Below, piece after piece: positions 27,163 through 37,655 of a DNA stretch of 64,000 nucleotides (its first letter is position 1; each line of letters opens with the position of its first letter). A program made the position numbers and the translations under genes. The stretch spans positions 44,342,118-44,406,117 of the forward strand of contig CM050653.1 of assembly GCA_027574665.1 (NCBI GenBank), given 5' to 3'. The notes beneath the pieces are model-generated. The model was given only the letters and a program-made list of their open reading frames with translations. It had not been told where the DNA came from and did no database searches. Source of the stretch: Rhynochetos jubatus. Taxonomy: Eukaryota; Chordata; Aves; Eurypygiformes; Rhynochetidae.

Positions 27163-27177
27163 TGTCGTGGTTTAACT
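27163..27177 (+). mobile_element. Candidate LTR terminus (15-bp match), extent unknown
   Basis: TGTCGTGGTTTAACT is identical to the first 15 bases of the minus-strand LTR family found at 58691-59494. Homology stops after that, so this could be the 5' end of a different avian LTR family sharing the same terminus, oriented +. An AATAAA lies downstream at about 27665 and could be its poly(A) signal. No matching 3' end or target-site duplication was found, so the element's right boundary is not set. Confidence 0.35.
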
Positions 27178-29109
27178 ACAGGGAAGACCAAGACTTCATG
27201 TGTCTTCTTGGCGTCAGAACTTCATGGAGCAGACTCGTGGATGCTGTTAGTCTTCAAACAAAACTGGAAATCTCAAGCAGGTGGCTGTTGCCTCCATGAG
27301 ATCGGTTATGTGAATTGATGTATCAGAACAAAACTAGTTAGCTGCACGTCAGTAAGAACTGAAGTGGTGAATTTCCAGATGGCAATAACCACACTTAGCA
27401 CAAATTTAAGAAACAGTTCTCATGTTGATGGAGTAGCACTGAAATTCATTTCAAATGAGGTTTTGGTTTGAGTTGTGTTACTATGGATAGTTACAGATTT
27501 AAAATGTTGATTTGACCAATGAACCCTTTGTAGCTGTTCAGGCCTCAAAGTATTGATGACTGATGAAGCTGGTCTAGGAAAACTTTTGTAAAATACAGTT
27601 TTTGTGTCTTACCTCCTACAGAGTTCCTTGTGGGAGGAACTGTATCCTATGCAACTGTGTAAGAATAAAGGACAGAAACTGAGTGCCTTAATGATGGTTA
27701 ACATTGGGTTGTACGTTGCAATGTTGGCATAAAGTCTGCTGATTTTGAAGAAAACTATGTTGTAAGAAAAAGCAGTCTTTTAGAGGTATCTGATATATAT
27801 AACCTGTGTCACTGAATGTCTTAACTCAAATTACTTCTCTTATACTCCTTTTGTATTTTTTTGCAATGCATCTGAAATACACATGTATGTTTGTAACTTT
27901 TTAAGTAAAATTGTCCCTCTAAATTTTAAATGAACATGTGGTAACTCTGCTTTTTAGACAAAAAATAGTGTATAGATTTACTGTCATGAGTTTCCAGAAA
28001 ATTTGCACCTTTAAGTAAAAATTAGATAAAAATCACACAAAAATAATTTAAAATTTTAGTCTTGTATATTTGTGCATTCCAGCTGACTTTTGTAGTTATA
28101 ATCCGTTAGTTAATGAAAAAAGGTGATCTGTGTGTCTGATCAAGACCGTTGTGTCTGGAATTTTGAATTCAAGGACAAATGTTTTTCTTACAGAATCCAT
28201 GATTTTTTTGCTTTTTAAAATAATTTTTCTTTTTTCTCAATCCTTCAAAATAATAAATAATATAATAATTTCCCTGTGAGAAAACTTGAAAAAATAAAAA
28301 AGCTAAATGCAATACACTATTTTAGATTGTTTGACCTATTTAGGAAACTAAGAACATCAACATTTTGGATTTAATTCTGTCAGTATTTGGCACCTACTAA
28401 GGAGTGTGCCAATTGTTTCTGGTAAATATGAAATGCCTATGAGCTAGAATGAGGCCATTGAGGAGAAACCATAGAATTACAGGTCCAGTTCTCTGTCAAT
28501 TAAAATGTGATTTGAGACTGAAAGTAAATCTCCCAACATTAACAATTGCCAGGGCTTATCAGGATCCTGAGATAGAAATCACTGTTGCTTGCTTTCATGT
28601 TGTAAATGACATGATTTGCACGTTCATGACACAGTCTGAGAGGAAACCAAAGTTAATATCTGAGACCATCTGAAATGAAATAATGTTGTGATTTGTGCCA
28701 GATGGGTACCTGAAGTAATTACAGTGTCAGTGCTTCCTAAGTAGGGTAACGATACAGACCTAATTCTGATCAGTCTGGAGAAATCTAATTTGATGAACTT
28801 TCTTTCAACTCTATTTAACTGAGAAATATGTTGAAAGGTAACGTAATGGGATGTTATTGCAAACTGTATTTCCTCAAACTGTTGAATACACTACTGCCAT
28901 AATTATACCAGTGATGGTCTGTACAAGTACTGAGACAAAATGGTTATTTTTCTACTTAGTATGAAACCTAAATAAATAATTTGTCACCTTGGTATTGAAG
29001 TTTGTTATAAGCAAAACAGCTTGACTTGGGAATCTTTGCTGTATGTAATTTTTAACCAAATAACAGTAACTTCTGATCATGTATTTGTGTATTGAGAGGG
29101 GAGAATAAA
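27178..29109. other. AT-rich sequence, possibly part of an LTR element
   Basis: No gene is supported. If the terminus at 27163 is real, the first few hundred bases could be LTR. The rest is AT-rich, with short open frames only (up to 74 codons). Confidence 0.4.
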
Positions 29110-29790
29110 GGATGAACATAAACAATTAAACAAATCAACTCCTTTCCTTCCCCTTCCTCAGGCTCAGCTTAACCCAAACACCTATCCTAACCCCTTCCTA
29201 GTCTTGGCTTCCCTTACTTTCACTGCAGGTTATGCTTAGTGTGCCCCAGCTCCTTCGGTTAGGTAAAGTGCAGGAGGTAGGGTCATGTGCCATAATGGTG
29301 TATTTCTGCTCTTTGTTTTACTGTTTTTCTTGCCATTCTCTTTCTTAATGTCCCTGCTCTAGAGTGGTACCCACAAGCCAAAGTCCCCGTGGGGTGTCTC
29401 TGCCCTGGCATGGGTTCCCCACAGCTGCAGTCCCCTGGAGGTTGTTGCTGCCTCAGCGTGGATCACCCGTAGCTGTAGTCTCTTGGGGGTGTCCCTGCTC
29501 CTCTGTGGGTCATCCATGGCCACGGTCCTTCAGGGTGCCTCTGTTTGGCATGGAGCACTTCTGCCCAAAGTGTATTTCTGGTGGCATGTTTCCCACCCCT
29601 CACACCTGCCACTGGCTCTCATAAACCTCTCAAACCTGCCTGAGGGGTGATGGGCTGGTTGCGCTGGTTTCAGAGCCAGCTGGAACCGGCTGTGACCAGC
29701 TCAGGGCTGCCTCAAACACAGAGGGCACTGTGGCACCCTCCTGCTACTAGAACCCTGCTGCTGGTGCCCAATATGCAGCTGTAGTGCAGA
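29110..29790 (+). mobile_element. Probable diverged avian LTR fragment with internal tandem repeat
   Basis: This stretch is GC-richer than its surroundings. It has a C-rich block (CTCAGGCTCAGCTTAACCC and CCTTCCTAGTCTTGGC), a tandem repeat (29350-29570), then a segment around GAGCCAGCTGGAACCGGCTG and CTACTAGAACCCTGCTGC. The order of these blocks is like one I associate with a widespread avian LTR family that carries short repeats reading CTGCAGTCC...GGGTGTCTCTGC. The family assignment is from memory of the general pattern and needs a library search. Ends and target duplication were not identified. Confidence 0.45.
29350..29570 (+). repeat. 48-bp minisatellite, about 4.5 imperfect units
   Basis: Each unit is about 46-48 bp and follows the pattern GGTGTCCCTGCTC, then a GTGGG/CATGG word, then CCCACAGC, then TGCAGTCCC. 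Because 48 is divisible by three, one + frame (29364-29624, 86 codons) stays open and encodes four related blocks of 16 residues, seen in PRGVSLPWHGFPTAAV and PWRLLLPQRGSPVAVV. That open frame follows from the repeat length and is not evidence of a gene. Confidence 0.75.
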
Positions 29791-32700
29791 TTTTTCCAAT
29801 CTCATTTTAAAGTTTTGCTCTGCAAAACCCGTGCACAGGCAGACCTGAACTGCAGTACTGAGTTTTGTAGAGTTTGGAGGAAACAGTTCACTTCAAGGAA
29901 GGGCTGTTTGATGAATAGGAGATAAAGAAACAACACACTAAAGAATCATTTCTTAAATCTTAGTTGTGTGTCAGTCCTTGTCTTTCATTGACATCGAAGT
30001 CATCTTTCACCTTAAATAACAGGAGACAGCTGTATTTCCTCATGGACTCCTTCAAGATTACTCCTGAGAGGTAAGCAGCATGCTCATTTAACTTAAGCTG
30101 CAGCATGCTTCGTACCTTTATTCTTCTTTTGCTGAATTTTAATATATTATTTGCCATATTGCTGAAATAGTCATTAAGCTCACTGTGACAAAATCGTTTG
30201 TCAGTGAGCAGAGGCAACAGAAAGCCAAAGCGCCTGGGAGCGGGCGCTCTCTTGCCTGTGTGCTCACATCCCTGACCACTGACAGTCTGGGATTTCAGCA
30301 AGGGTACATGCCCAGTTTGCTGACTCTGGATACACAGCTCTTCCTTTGGTTTTCACCTGGATGTTGACAGACGATGCATCATAGCCCTGTCATCTCCTAA
30401 AGAGTTTAGGGCTGAACTAGCTGATGCTGGGCTTTACCATATCTCTGTGAGCTCAGTAGTGTTGCTTCAAGTTTCTGTCTGAAGGCTTAGACGTGAAATG
30501 CCCTCTTGGTTAATGCTTCAGGCAGGTTTAAAAAGCTTTTTGAGTTTGTTTTCTAAGCGGTCATATTCTAAAATTTATCTTCACTTTAAGGAGGAAAACT
30601 GTGATTTGCTGGGATTTGAATGGTTTGGATCTCACGTGCTGAGCTGAATGCTTCTAGACTGCAGGTTTTCTGACAGACATATCCTATTCATCTGAGCAGA
30701 GCAGGCTATTATATAAATTGTCCAAGGCCTATTTTATTCAAAATGAGCTATCATTCTGGCTTTACATAAGCTGAAGAAGATAATCTTTTTGCAAATCTGA
30801 CTGAAAGTCAGTAGACCAAATTGTGTAAAAAGAGTTTGGTATTTCAATTTAAAATTATGTTGAGGATGGAACAGAAAAGGAGAGACCTTTTTTGTGGAAA
30901 GTTATGATTAGGACAAAAATAATTCTAGCACAATGGTCTCCCTTTGGAAAAAGGGGTTTCATTAACATCAGCCTATAGCTGAGTGTTATCAGAGCTGTCA
31001 GTCACAAGAAGAGGCCATTAGACATGAAATTCTATGGAAGGATTGTAGGTGGACAGCCTGTCTGTTTATATCTTCCATGCGTTAACTACCACCACACTTT
31101 TTGATTTGAGAAATATGAGGATATTTAATTTAGTCAAAAATGCTGACACAATGAATGTCTAAGATTCTTGTGAAGGAGAGTGTGCTACTTCACTCTGAAT
31201 TCTGTGAAGAGTTTAGATATTACATTTTTTCTGTCTTGTAACTCATTTGTAATGTTCTTGAGTTTGATTTCAGATGTGATGTATATGTGTGAAGCTAGAC
31301 ATTGCCTAATATTTATGTGTGTTGTAGGATCTGTGACTTGGCAAGACAGTGATGAGTTTAGCTGTATATTTTCCTTTAAGAGTTTCTCAGCAATGAAACA
31401 GTAGGGTCACCTTCATGAAAATAATGATAAATAACTGCCAAAACACTTGTGTCTATTATTGAAGTAGCATATATCCCAAGGTGATATTTTACAAATATGA
31501 AAGGTATTTCTCTTTTTAATGTTTTCTACATTAATTGAATCAAAGGACTTTAAAGCACTAATTGAAAATGCCAGAAATCTAAATTACAGTATTAATGTAA
31601 GATGATTATTTTTGCAGTTTTACTACTATTTTTAAATTGTTGGCTATTGTTCTCATATCTTTCTGAATAAAATGTTACTGAAATTATGGTTTGTATACAG
31701 AGGGAGAAAAAAAATAAGCTCAGAATGTTTTTGTTGACTGTGGTGGATGCTTGACATCCAACATTTTTGATATATACAAATAGATGACAATTGCTGGTTA
31801 CTCATCTGGCTTTATGTGACGTGTTATCAAACTTTTTCTGGCTGCATGTAGTATCATTTCCACAGACTGTGATGATTCCTTTTGAATTTGGCTTTGAGGG
31901 GTTTCGTATCAATTGCATTTTCTGATTTATTTTATTACACCTATCCAAGCCATTAGAAAGCTAAGGCTCTCAAATTTATCTGTATGTGATCTGAGTAAAC
32001 CTAACACCTCACCAATCTAAGGATGGCCCTGAGCAAACCAAGGCTCTTTGTCCAAAATAGTAACTTGACCAGTATATGTACTCTGTTTACAAGGAAGAAG
32101 CAAACCAGTATGAGTAGCTGGTTTTTGTTGATTTTATTTTTTCCTTTCCCCAGATATTGTTATATGTTGTATTGCACACACAATGTATCATAGGCTGTTT
32201 GGTCTTATACTAAGAGAGATTGTTTCTTCAAAGAAGCTTCCCAGCTTCCTTTCCTCACTTAACCTCACTTTTAGTTCCATCAGTCTTCAGTCAGCCTCCT
32301 TTTCCCTAACGTCTGCAAACTCATCCTAAAATGAAAACTTTCTTTGGACTAAGAGCTGTAAGATGTCTCTGCATCTGCAGTCTTGCATGGACCCCTTGTT
32401 TTTTGACATTTATGTAAGTGCAAATTTCAGGATATGGTATGGTTTATCCAGTACATTGTGTGCTATTGGAGTGGGCAAAGTCAAACAGAGTCAGTGTTAC
32501 ATATACCAGAATAAACTTACACAGACAACGAGTAATCCATAGAATAACAGAGAAAAGGAATATTTTCTTTTTTTCTTTTTTTTTTTTTTAAAGTGTCCCT
32601 GATTTCATAGTCTTGATCTTCTAGAGAAGCTGTAAAGAACCTTTAAAAATGAACGTCAGTGTTAAAAGTAGAATCTCATTGGATACAAAGTACAACGGAG

Positions 32701-34439
32701 GCATTGGTGTTATGGCAGATTATTGTTTCTCCTGAGTAACACCTCCTAACTCCCAGCTGTTTTCTAGGTGTGAAGTATTTATTTCTCATGCTTGGGAAAG
32801 GTATTATGAGTTACTGCTTCTTGCCCTGCTAAAAGCTTTTTCTGCTCTATAGATGTCTATCTCCCCTTTTCTTAAGGTTGTGTAATTGTTTTGGAACCAA
32901 GCTGGTTATAAACCAAGAGTTTTCAAATTTTTATTTAGCTTGCTGTTTGCTCTATTTTTTTCAAGCCTGATAAAGGCTTTGAGTGTCAAAAAGCTTTTGT
33001 TTCCTTCAATATCTCTTTATCTGCTGATGTAAGAAAAAGATACTATCTCTGTAAATGCTACTTCAGCTGTTCCTAACCCATCGTTGTTGCTTGTCCTTGT
33101 CTCACTTGGTCAGTAGTTGAAGGTTGTAAAAACAGGCGAGTTAGGGACCCTTGATACAGTTAAAACTTAAGCATGTGGGTCAAACCAGCCAACTAGGCTT
33201 CCTCTGTGGTAGGAGGAAGTAGGCAGAAGCAAAAGAATCACGTTCTTTTATTACTTATCCTATTGTAGGAAAACAGTGGGTAAAAAATAGGGGAAGAAAA
33301 ACAAAGCTTTAACCCTGTCAAAAACCATCTAGTTACCTTTCCCACTTGCACTTTCAAAAATGACGATTCTGGAGCACTGTTTACGTGCAGATCTCCATGA
33401 TACAGTCAGGATCTTACCAGACCCAAAATAGGGGGAAGGCACGCTGATTTCGGTGACACTCTTCAGGTGAGTAAGTTTAAGTATAGGAAAGAGATGACTA
33501 CAGAACTAATTACACTCAGGGGTTTAGGATTAGGATGTTGATATTTAACAATCTGTCTGTAGAACAAAATGCCATTAAAATAGCAATTTTACTGTCTGAA
33601 TTAGTTGCACTTTGTATCTGACTCTTTAATACTCATTACAGTGGACTTCATATACCAATATTTTTTGCTTTGTGTGGCTGACATACAATTTTGAGTGAAA
33701 AGTGGTGTTCACTTAACCTCCCATTATTAATCTTTTGAGACTTCTGTATGCTTTTCAAAGCTGAATTACATTTGAATTTCTGTAGTGGAATGTTTTAACT
33801 AACCTCTTGGTCTGATATTTAAATGCAGCAATTCTCTCTTTTTAAAAAGAAAATAAATTCCATAGTAACATAAAAATCTCTGCAACTTGGAATTTATTTT
33901 GTAATTATTGTGGTAGACAGTATTTTTTCAAAAGCAGTACTCCAGGGTATCTCCAGTTTCTAAACTGAATTAAATGAATTAAAGCTCTGTTTTAACAGAT
34001 TTCAAAGAGCGACCTGGTCAGTCCTCCCTGTGTATCATTTTTTTACCTGGAGCCTCAAGAAGACATTTGTAGAGATTAAAATCTGGATAAATTATTTTTC
34101 AAAGTGAAAGAAAGAATAAAAATACACAAACATGTATTGTATGTGTTCAGATTTACTAGTCATTGCTGAAATTTTATACTGTTTTTTAACATCTGTTTGT
34201 GAGATGCTGTGTATTTAGCTGTGCATTATTCCAGAGAAAATGTCCCTGTTTCCGTGGTTTTGGTTGGACTGTACTTTCTTGTAGTAAGAAAGCAAAAACT
34301 AAAGATGTGGTACTACCATCAAGGAAGGAAAGAAACATAGGCAAGTACTAAATCAAAATAAGTATGATGTGCTTTTCGAGATGATGCAGAGATTCAAGAT
34401 ATTTTAGTTATAAGTTGCTCAATTTCTGGTTTTGCTTTC
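29791..34439. other. Non-coding sequence, one unexplained minus-strand open frame
   Basis: AT-rich. A 113-codon minus frame lies at 29960-30301 (see findings). A T-run lies at about 32565-32590. No repeat family was recognised by eye, and no convincing exon was seen. Confidence 0.5.
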
Positions 34440-34504
34440 CTAATAATGTGAGTTCATCCATAGAATAGTAGTAAGAGGCAGTATGTTGTGGATCCTGATT
34501 TAGG
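34440..34504 (-). mobile_element. Possible retroviral leader after the primer-binding site
   Basis: Read on the minus strand, the sequence continues past the primer-binding site with a duplicated GGATCC word. At about 34466 it has an ATG followed by a short open frame of some 18 codons that then stops. It could be the leader and the first codons of a decayed gag, but nothing further matches, so the boundary with flanking DNA is unknown. Confidence 0.3.
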
Positions 34505-34522
34505 ATCCTGACAACTACGCCA
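34505..34522 (-). other. Primer-binding site, serine-tRNA type
   Basis: On the minus strand the 18 bases are TGGCGTAGTTGTCAGGAT, starting three bases after the LTR end. They match the complement of the 3' end of vertebrate tRNA-Ser (AGA/TGA type, ending ACTACG plus CCA) at 16 of 18 positions. Retroviruses use such a site to prime minus-strand DNA synthesis. The TGG start pairs with the tRNA CCA tail. The tRNA sequence is from general knowledge; the alignment was done by eye. Confidence 0.7.
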
Positions 34523-34525
34523 ATT

Positions 34526-35178
34526 TGTCACAAATAGGTTTGACAAATTAAAGAATCATTGTCAAACATAGTGGCAAAAGTGGTTTTAATATGATGTTGT
34601 AGAAGTGTGACTTGACATAGTTTGATGGCAAGGTTCACTCTATCACTGTACGGAACAATCACTTGAACAGTGATTCAAAACTACCAAGTCACAAATCAAA
34701 TTTACCAAGACTAAATCAAAGTTACCAAAGCACAAATCAAAGCTACCGTACTACATGGTTATGCCTGATACTGATCTTTTACCAAAGATCTGCCATTGGT
34801 AAAAGGCCTCTCTGCCTTGAGGAGCAACCTTGCAGAGGCATCCCAGCTCAAGGAATGATCACTGCCATGCAGCCACGCTGCCTAGCAGGGAGAGTTCTAA
34901 GGAGGCTCATTTAGGCTGTCGTATTTATGGAGTAAAGTGGTTGGCTCGTAGTCAAATTACATGTGATGGAAAAGGTATGCATGAGATTCCTTGTACTCAC
35001 AACTTTATCTTTTTCATTGATAAATGCGTCTTGGAAAAGCCATCCGCTATTTATGTGTTAACTGCGTGATCAGTGTTCCAAGGTCATGTGCATCATTGAT
35101 GCTCACTGTGTCACTCTGCTCCTTTGTGAGCTTTTCAGAAAACAGGTTGAAACTAGAGGTGTTCTTAGCCTGGCAACA
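34526..35178 (-). mobile_element. ERV long terminal repeat, serine-tRNA primed type
   Basis: Read on the minus strand, this 653-bp LTR starts TGTTGCCAGG and ends TTTGTGACA, with TG...CA ends. It contains a TATA-like CATAAATA at about 34922-34930, followed by a segment about 40-150 bases downstream that would be R/U5. An ATTAAA at 34585-34590 could serve as the poly(A) signal. Four tandem 20-21-bp units lie at 34669-34750. Just before the end is an inverted repeat, AATTTGTCA/TGACAAATT. A polypurine tract sits on one side and a primer-binding site on the other. The element is unrelated to the LTR family at 36890. It is decayed, and class III (ERVL or ERV-S like) is my best guess. Confidence 0.7.
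34669..34750 (-). repeat. 20-21-bp tandem repeat inside the LTR, four units
   Basis: Minus-strand units each begin GGTA and share the core TTTTGATTTGTG or TTTGATTT. They are GGTAGCTTTGATTTGTGC, GGTAACTTTGATTTAGTC, GGTAAATTTGATTTGTGA and a diverged fourth, GGTAGTTTTGAATCACTG. They lie between the TATA-like box and the LTR end, so they are in the transcribed part if the TATA assignment is right. Confidence 0.85.
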
Positions 35179-35180
35179 GC

Positions 35181-35200
35181 TCCACCTTTTACCTCTTTTG
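35181..35200 (-). other. Polypurine tract next to the LTR
   Basis: The minus strand is nearly all purine here (AAAAGAGGTAAAAGGTGGA). It ends two bases before the proposed LTR start at 35178. Retroviruses prime plus-strand DNA synthesis from such a tract just upstream of the 3' LTR. It lies about 200 bases after the end of the env-like gene, as expected. Confidence 0.55.
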
Positions 35201-35404
35201 GAGTCTACCAAACTACTATTGGTTTGGTTAAGGGGTTGAGTGCATCAGTCACATTCCACCCCGTGACTACAATCAATCTACTTTATTGATTCCTAGAGTG
35301 GTACTATGGTTACCTGTTTTCTGTATGTCATAAATAAGTGGTGTACTACAGATCAGTGGTAAGTCTAATTATCTGATAAGTTGTTTAGTGTGTCACAATT
35401 ATTG

Positions 35405-36752
35405 TTAGGTATTTACCATTTCACATATAGAATCAGTTGATTGTGTATGTTTTACATACACATATGGATTGACATGATTTGTTTCACCTTTTGCCAAACT
35501 TTGATATACAGAATGATTATAGGCAATAAACATAATAACGTTAAAACTAATTGGATGTAGCATCAAATACAAAATTCCAGTTGCTATTGGTGACCATACA
35601 ACAAGAACTTTCCACCAGTTATTTTCTCCATTTTTCTTCATTCTTTCTAGGACATCATGTATCTTATCTGCATCAGGATGGAAAGTAGTCAGTGTTCTTT
35701 GTCCATTGTTTCAAACTTGTTTTAGCAATTGACTCTGGTCATCATGTTGCGACAGCTTTCTCAATAATGTGAGATTCATTTCAATAGGGTTAGGCAATAA
35801 AACTTGGTCCAATGCATAGTTAGATTCTAGAAGCTGATGGAGTGGGACAGGAGATGGATAGTTCAAGTTGCATCCCATAATTTTGGTAAAATTACAAATA
35901 CAGATATTTGAGTGATTGTGTCTCTACAGTGGTGGTGTCTGTAGCTACAAAATCCTAAATGGTTCTCATACACACGCATCCATTTCCAACATATAGATGT
36001 ACAAAACCTGTACAAAACTGTACAGTTTCAGGGTTTTCATCAGGATGTATTTCAAAATGACAAATGTTTTGTTCAGTGTCAAGACAAATGTCTCGGTCCT
36101 TAATGGTATTACTTTCACAAATAAATTCCTGTTTTTCCTGTACAACACATGCATCAACATCAGTAGTTTGCCATTTGTTCCTGTTTCGTTGGGCCCATAC
36201 TTCATGTTCTAATGGAGAGAGTTCCATTGTGATTTAATCCCAGTGCAGTGATTGGGCATGTGATGTAAACGAAACCATTGCATATCATTAAAACAACAGC
36301 TGTGGCTTTACTGTCTTGGGGTCATAAGTGAAATGTCACCACCAGGATTGGAATTCCGTTTCAAATTCAGTTGCATTATCCCAGATTACCTTTCGAACTT
36401 CAGTGGGTAAGGTGCCCTCTTCGCCTGATCTCACAGTCTCTGCCACAGTAGACTGTACCCACAACTGAGAAGCAGGTATGGTGCAGAATCTACTATAACC
36501 ACTATATTGATTCGCACGAATAAAGGAAGCGAGAGTTTCCATCACCTGTTGGGCTTGTTGGTGTTTAATTTGGTCCATGCTGACAATGATTGCTCCTGCA
36601 AGAAAGATAAGCAATCCTTCAGTGGTTGACCCAGCCTCCAGGGGAGATGTGCTGGTATCGTTCCTGGAAAGGGAAAACAATACAAGTCTTTGTGTAGATG
36701 GGTTGCCTCTTAGTGGCTCAGTTCTAAGTATTAGAAATTCTAAGAGCACCAT
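35405..36752 (-). pseudogene. Decayed endogenous retroviral env-like gene
   Basis: Four open pieces on the minus strand follow one another in different frames. Piece A, 36752-36336, has 138 codons with a hydrophobic stretch near residues 47-61 and a sequon close to its end; it stops at a TGA, and the frame continues open for about 17 more codons. Piece B, about 36300-36205, is a frame-shifted segment with two cysteines and an NGT sequon. Piece C, 36227-35955, has seven cysteines in 90 residues. Piece D, about 35923-35405, has NFT and NLT sequons, one internal TGA at 35711-35713, then a WWK motif and a hydrophobic region near its end. Cysteine-rich glycosylated middle plus a late hydrophobic anchor, followed by a polypurine tract and LTR, is the layout of a retroviral envelope gene. 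At about 450 codons it is short for env. Several stops and frameshifts show that it is dead. The retroviral family is not assigned. Confidence 0.6.
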
Positions 36753-36889
36753 AAAACTATTAGACCTTTAAACATTGTATTTGAGCTACGTATAATTATG
36801 AAATTGTTTAGAATACCTTTAAGTTCATACACTTCTCAAGTATGAAACTTAAATGTTTGGCCTACAAACACATGTCCTATCTGTGTATG

Positions 36890-37655
36890 TGTGCTGGGTT
36901 CAGTCAGGAAAGGGCTAACTCCCTTTACTCTGGTTGCCAGGGAACTCTGTTGCTGGACAGTAAGTGAAAACATTGATAAGGCCCCAGCTGGTGCTGGGGA
37001 TGGCCTGTACTGAACTCAAGGTCTTTTGTCCGCTTTGGATACTGTAGCTGACCCAGACTGACCAAGGAAGTATTTCATTCCACAGCCTGTCATGATCTGG
37101 TCTCTTGGGGTGGGGAAGGGGGTCCGGTAGCCATTACGCTGCCCTTCTCTCTCTCTCCTCTACTCCCTTGCTTGTTTACTCTGGGCACTTGCTAACCCTC
37201 CCATGTTAGCTGCTTTGCCAACTCCTGTGCTGGCTCATTCATGTGGGAGATGGTGGGTTGTTTACACTTTCTGGACGTGTTATTGCTGATAGGGTTTACT
37301 TGGAATCTGCTGTGTAGGCTCCCGGGCTCCGGCCCTCGGACTGCGGCTCTTGGGCTGTGGTTCTCGGGCTCTCGGGGTCTGATTTTCATCACTCAACATC
37401 TGGGTGTGCATTGGTCAGTGGATGGTGGGAAATTGTATCATATTGTATATATTGTACTATATGTTTCATTTTCTACTATTTTAATTAGTTATTATTAATA
37501 GTATCTGTATATATTGATTTAGATTTAATTAGTAAATAGTTCTTATCTCAATTTTATGAGCTTCCTTCAATTTCTTTTTCCTCTGATTCTTCCCCTCCAC
37601 TGGAGGAGGGGAGGGGGATTTGTGAGAGCGGCTTCGTGGTATTTTGCTAGCTGGA
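36890..37655 (-). mobile_element. LTR, copy 2, lacking the last 14 bases of one end
   Basis: This copy is closely similar to copy 3 at 58691 by eye. Read on the minus strand it ends normally in CAGCACA (at 36890), but its start lacks the terminal TGTCGTGGTTTAAC and begins at TCCAGCTAGC (37655). The flanks on both sides read GTATG (36885-36889 and 37656-37660). That could be a 5-bp target duplication around a shortened LTR or a coincidence, since GT also belongs to the LTR. About 140 bp separate it from the env-like remnant. The two need not belong together, because that remnant has a different LTR. Confidence 0.8.

Noticed and set aside
34526..37655. Treating the LTR at 36890 and the env-like remnant as one provirus
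   Set aside because: The LTR next to env (34526-35178) has different ends and sequence from the LTR at 36890. The latter may have its own flanking repeat GTATG, so two separate insertions are more likely.
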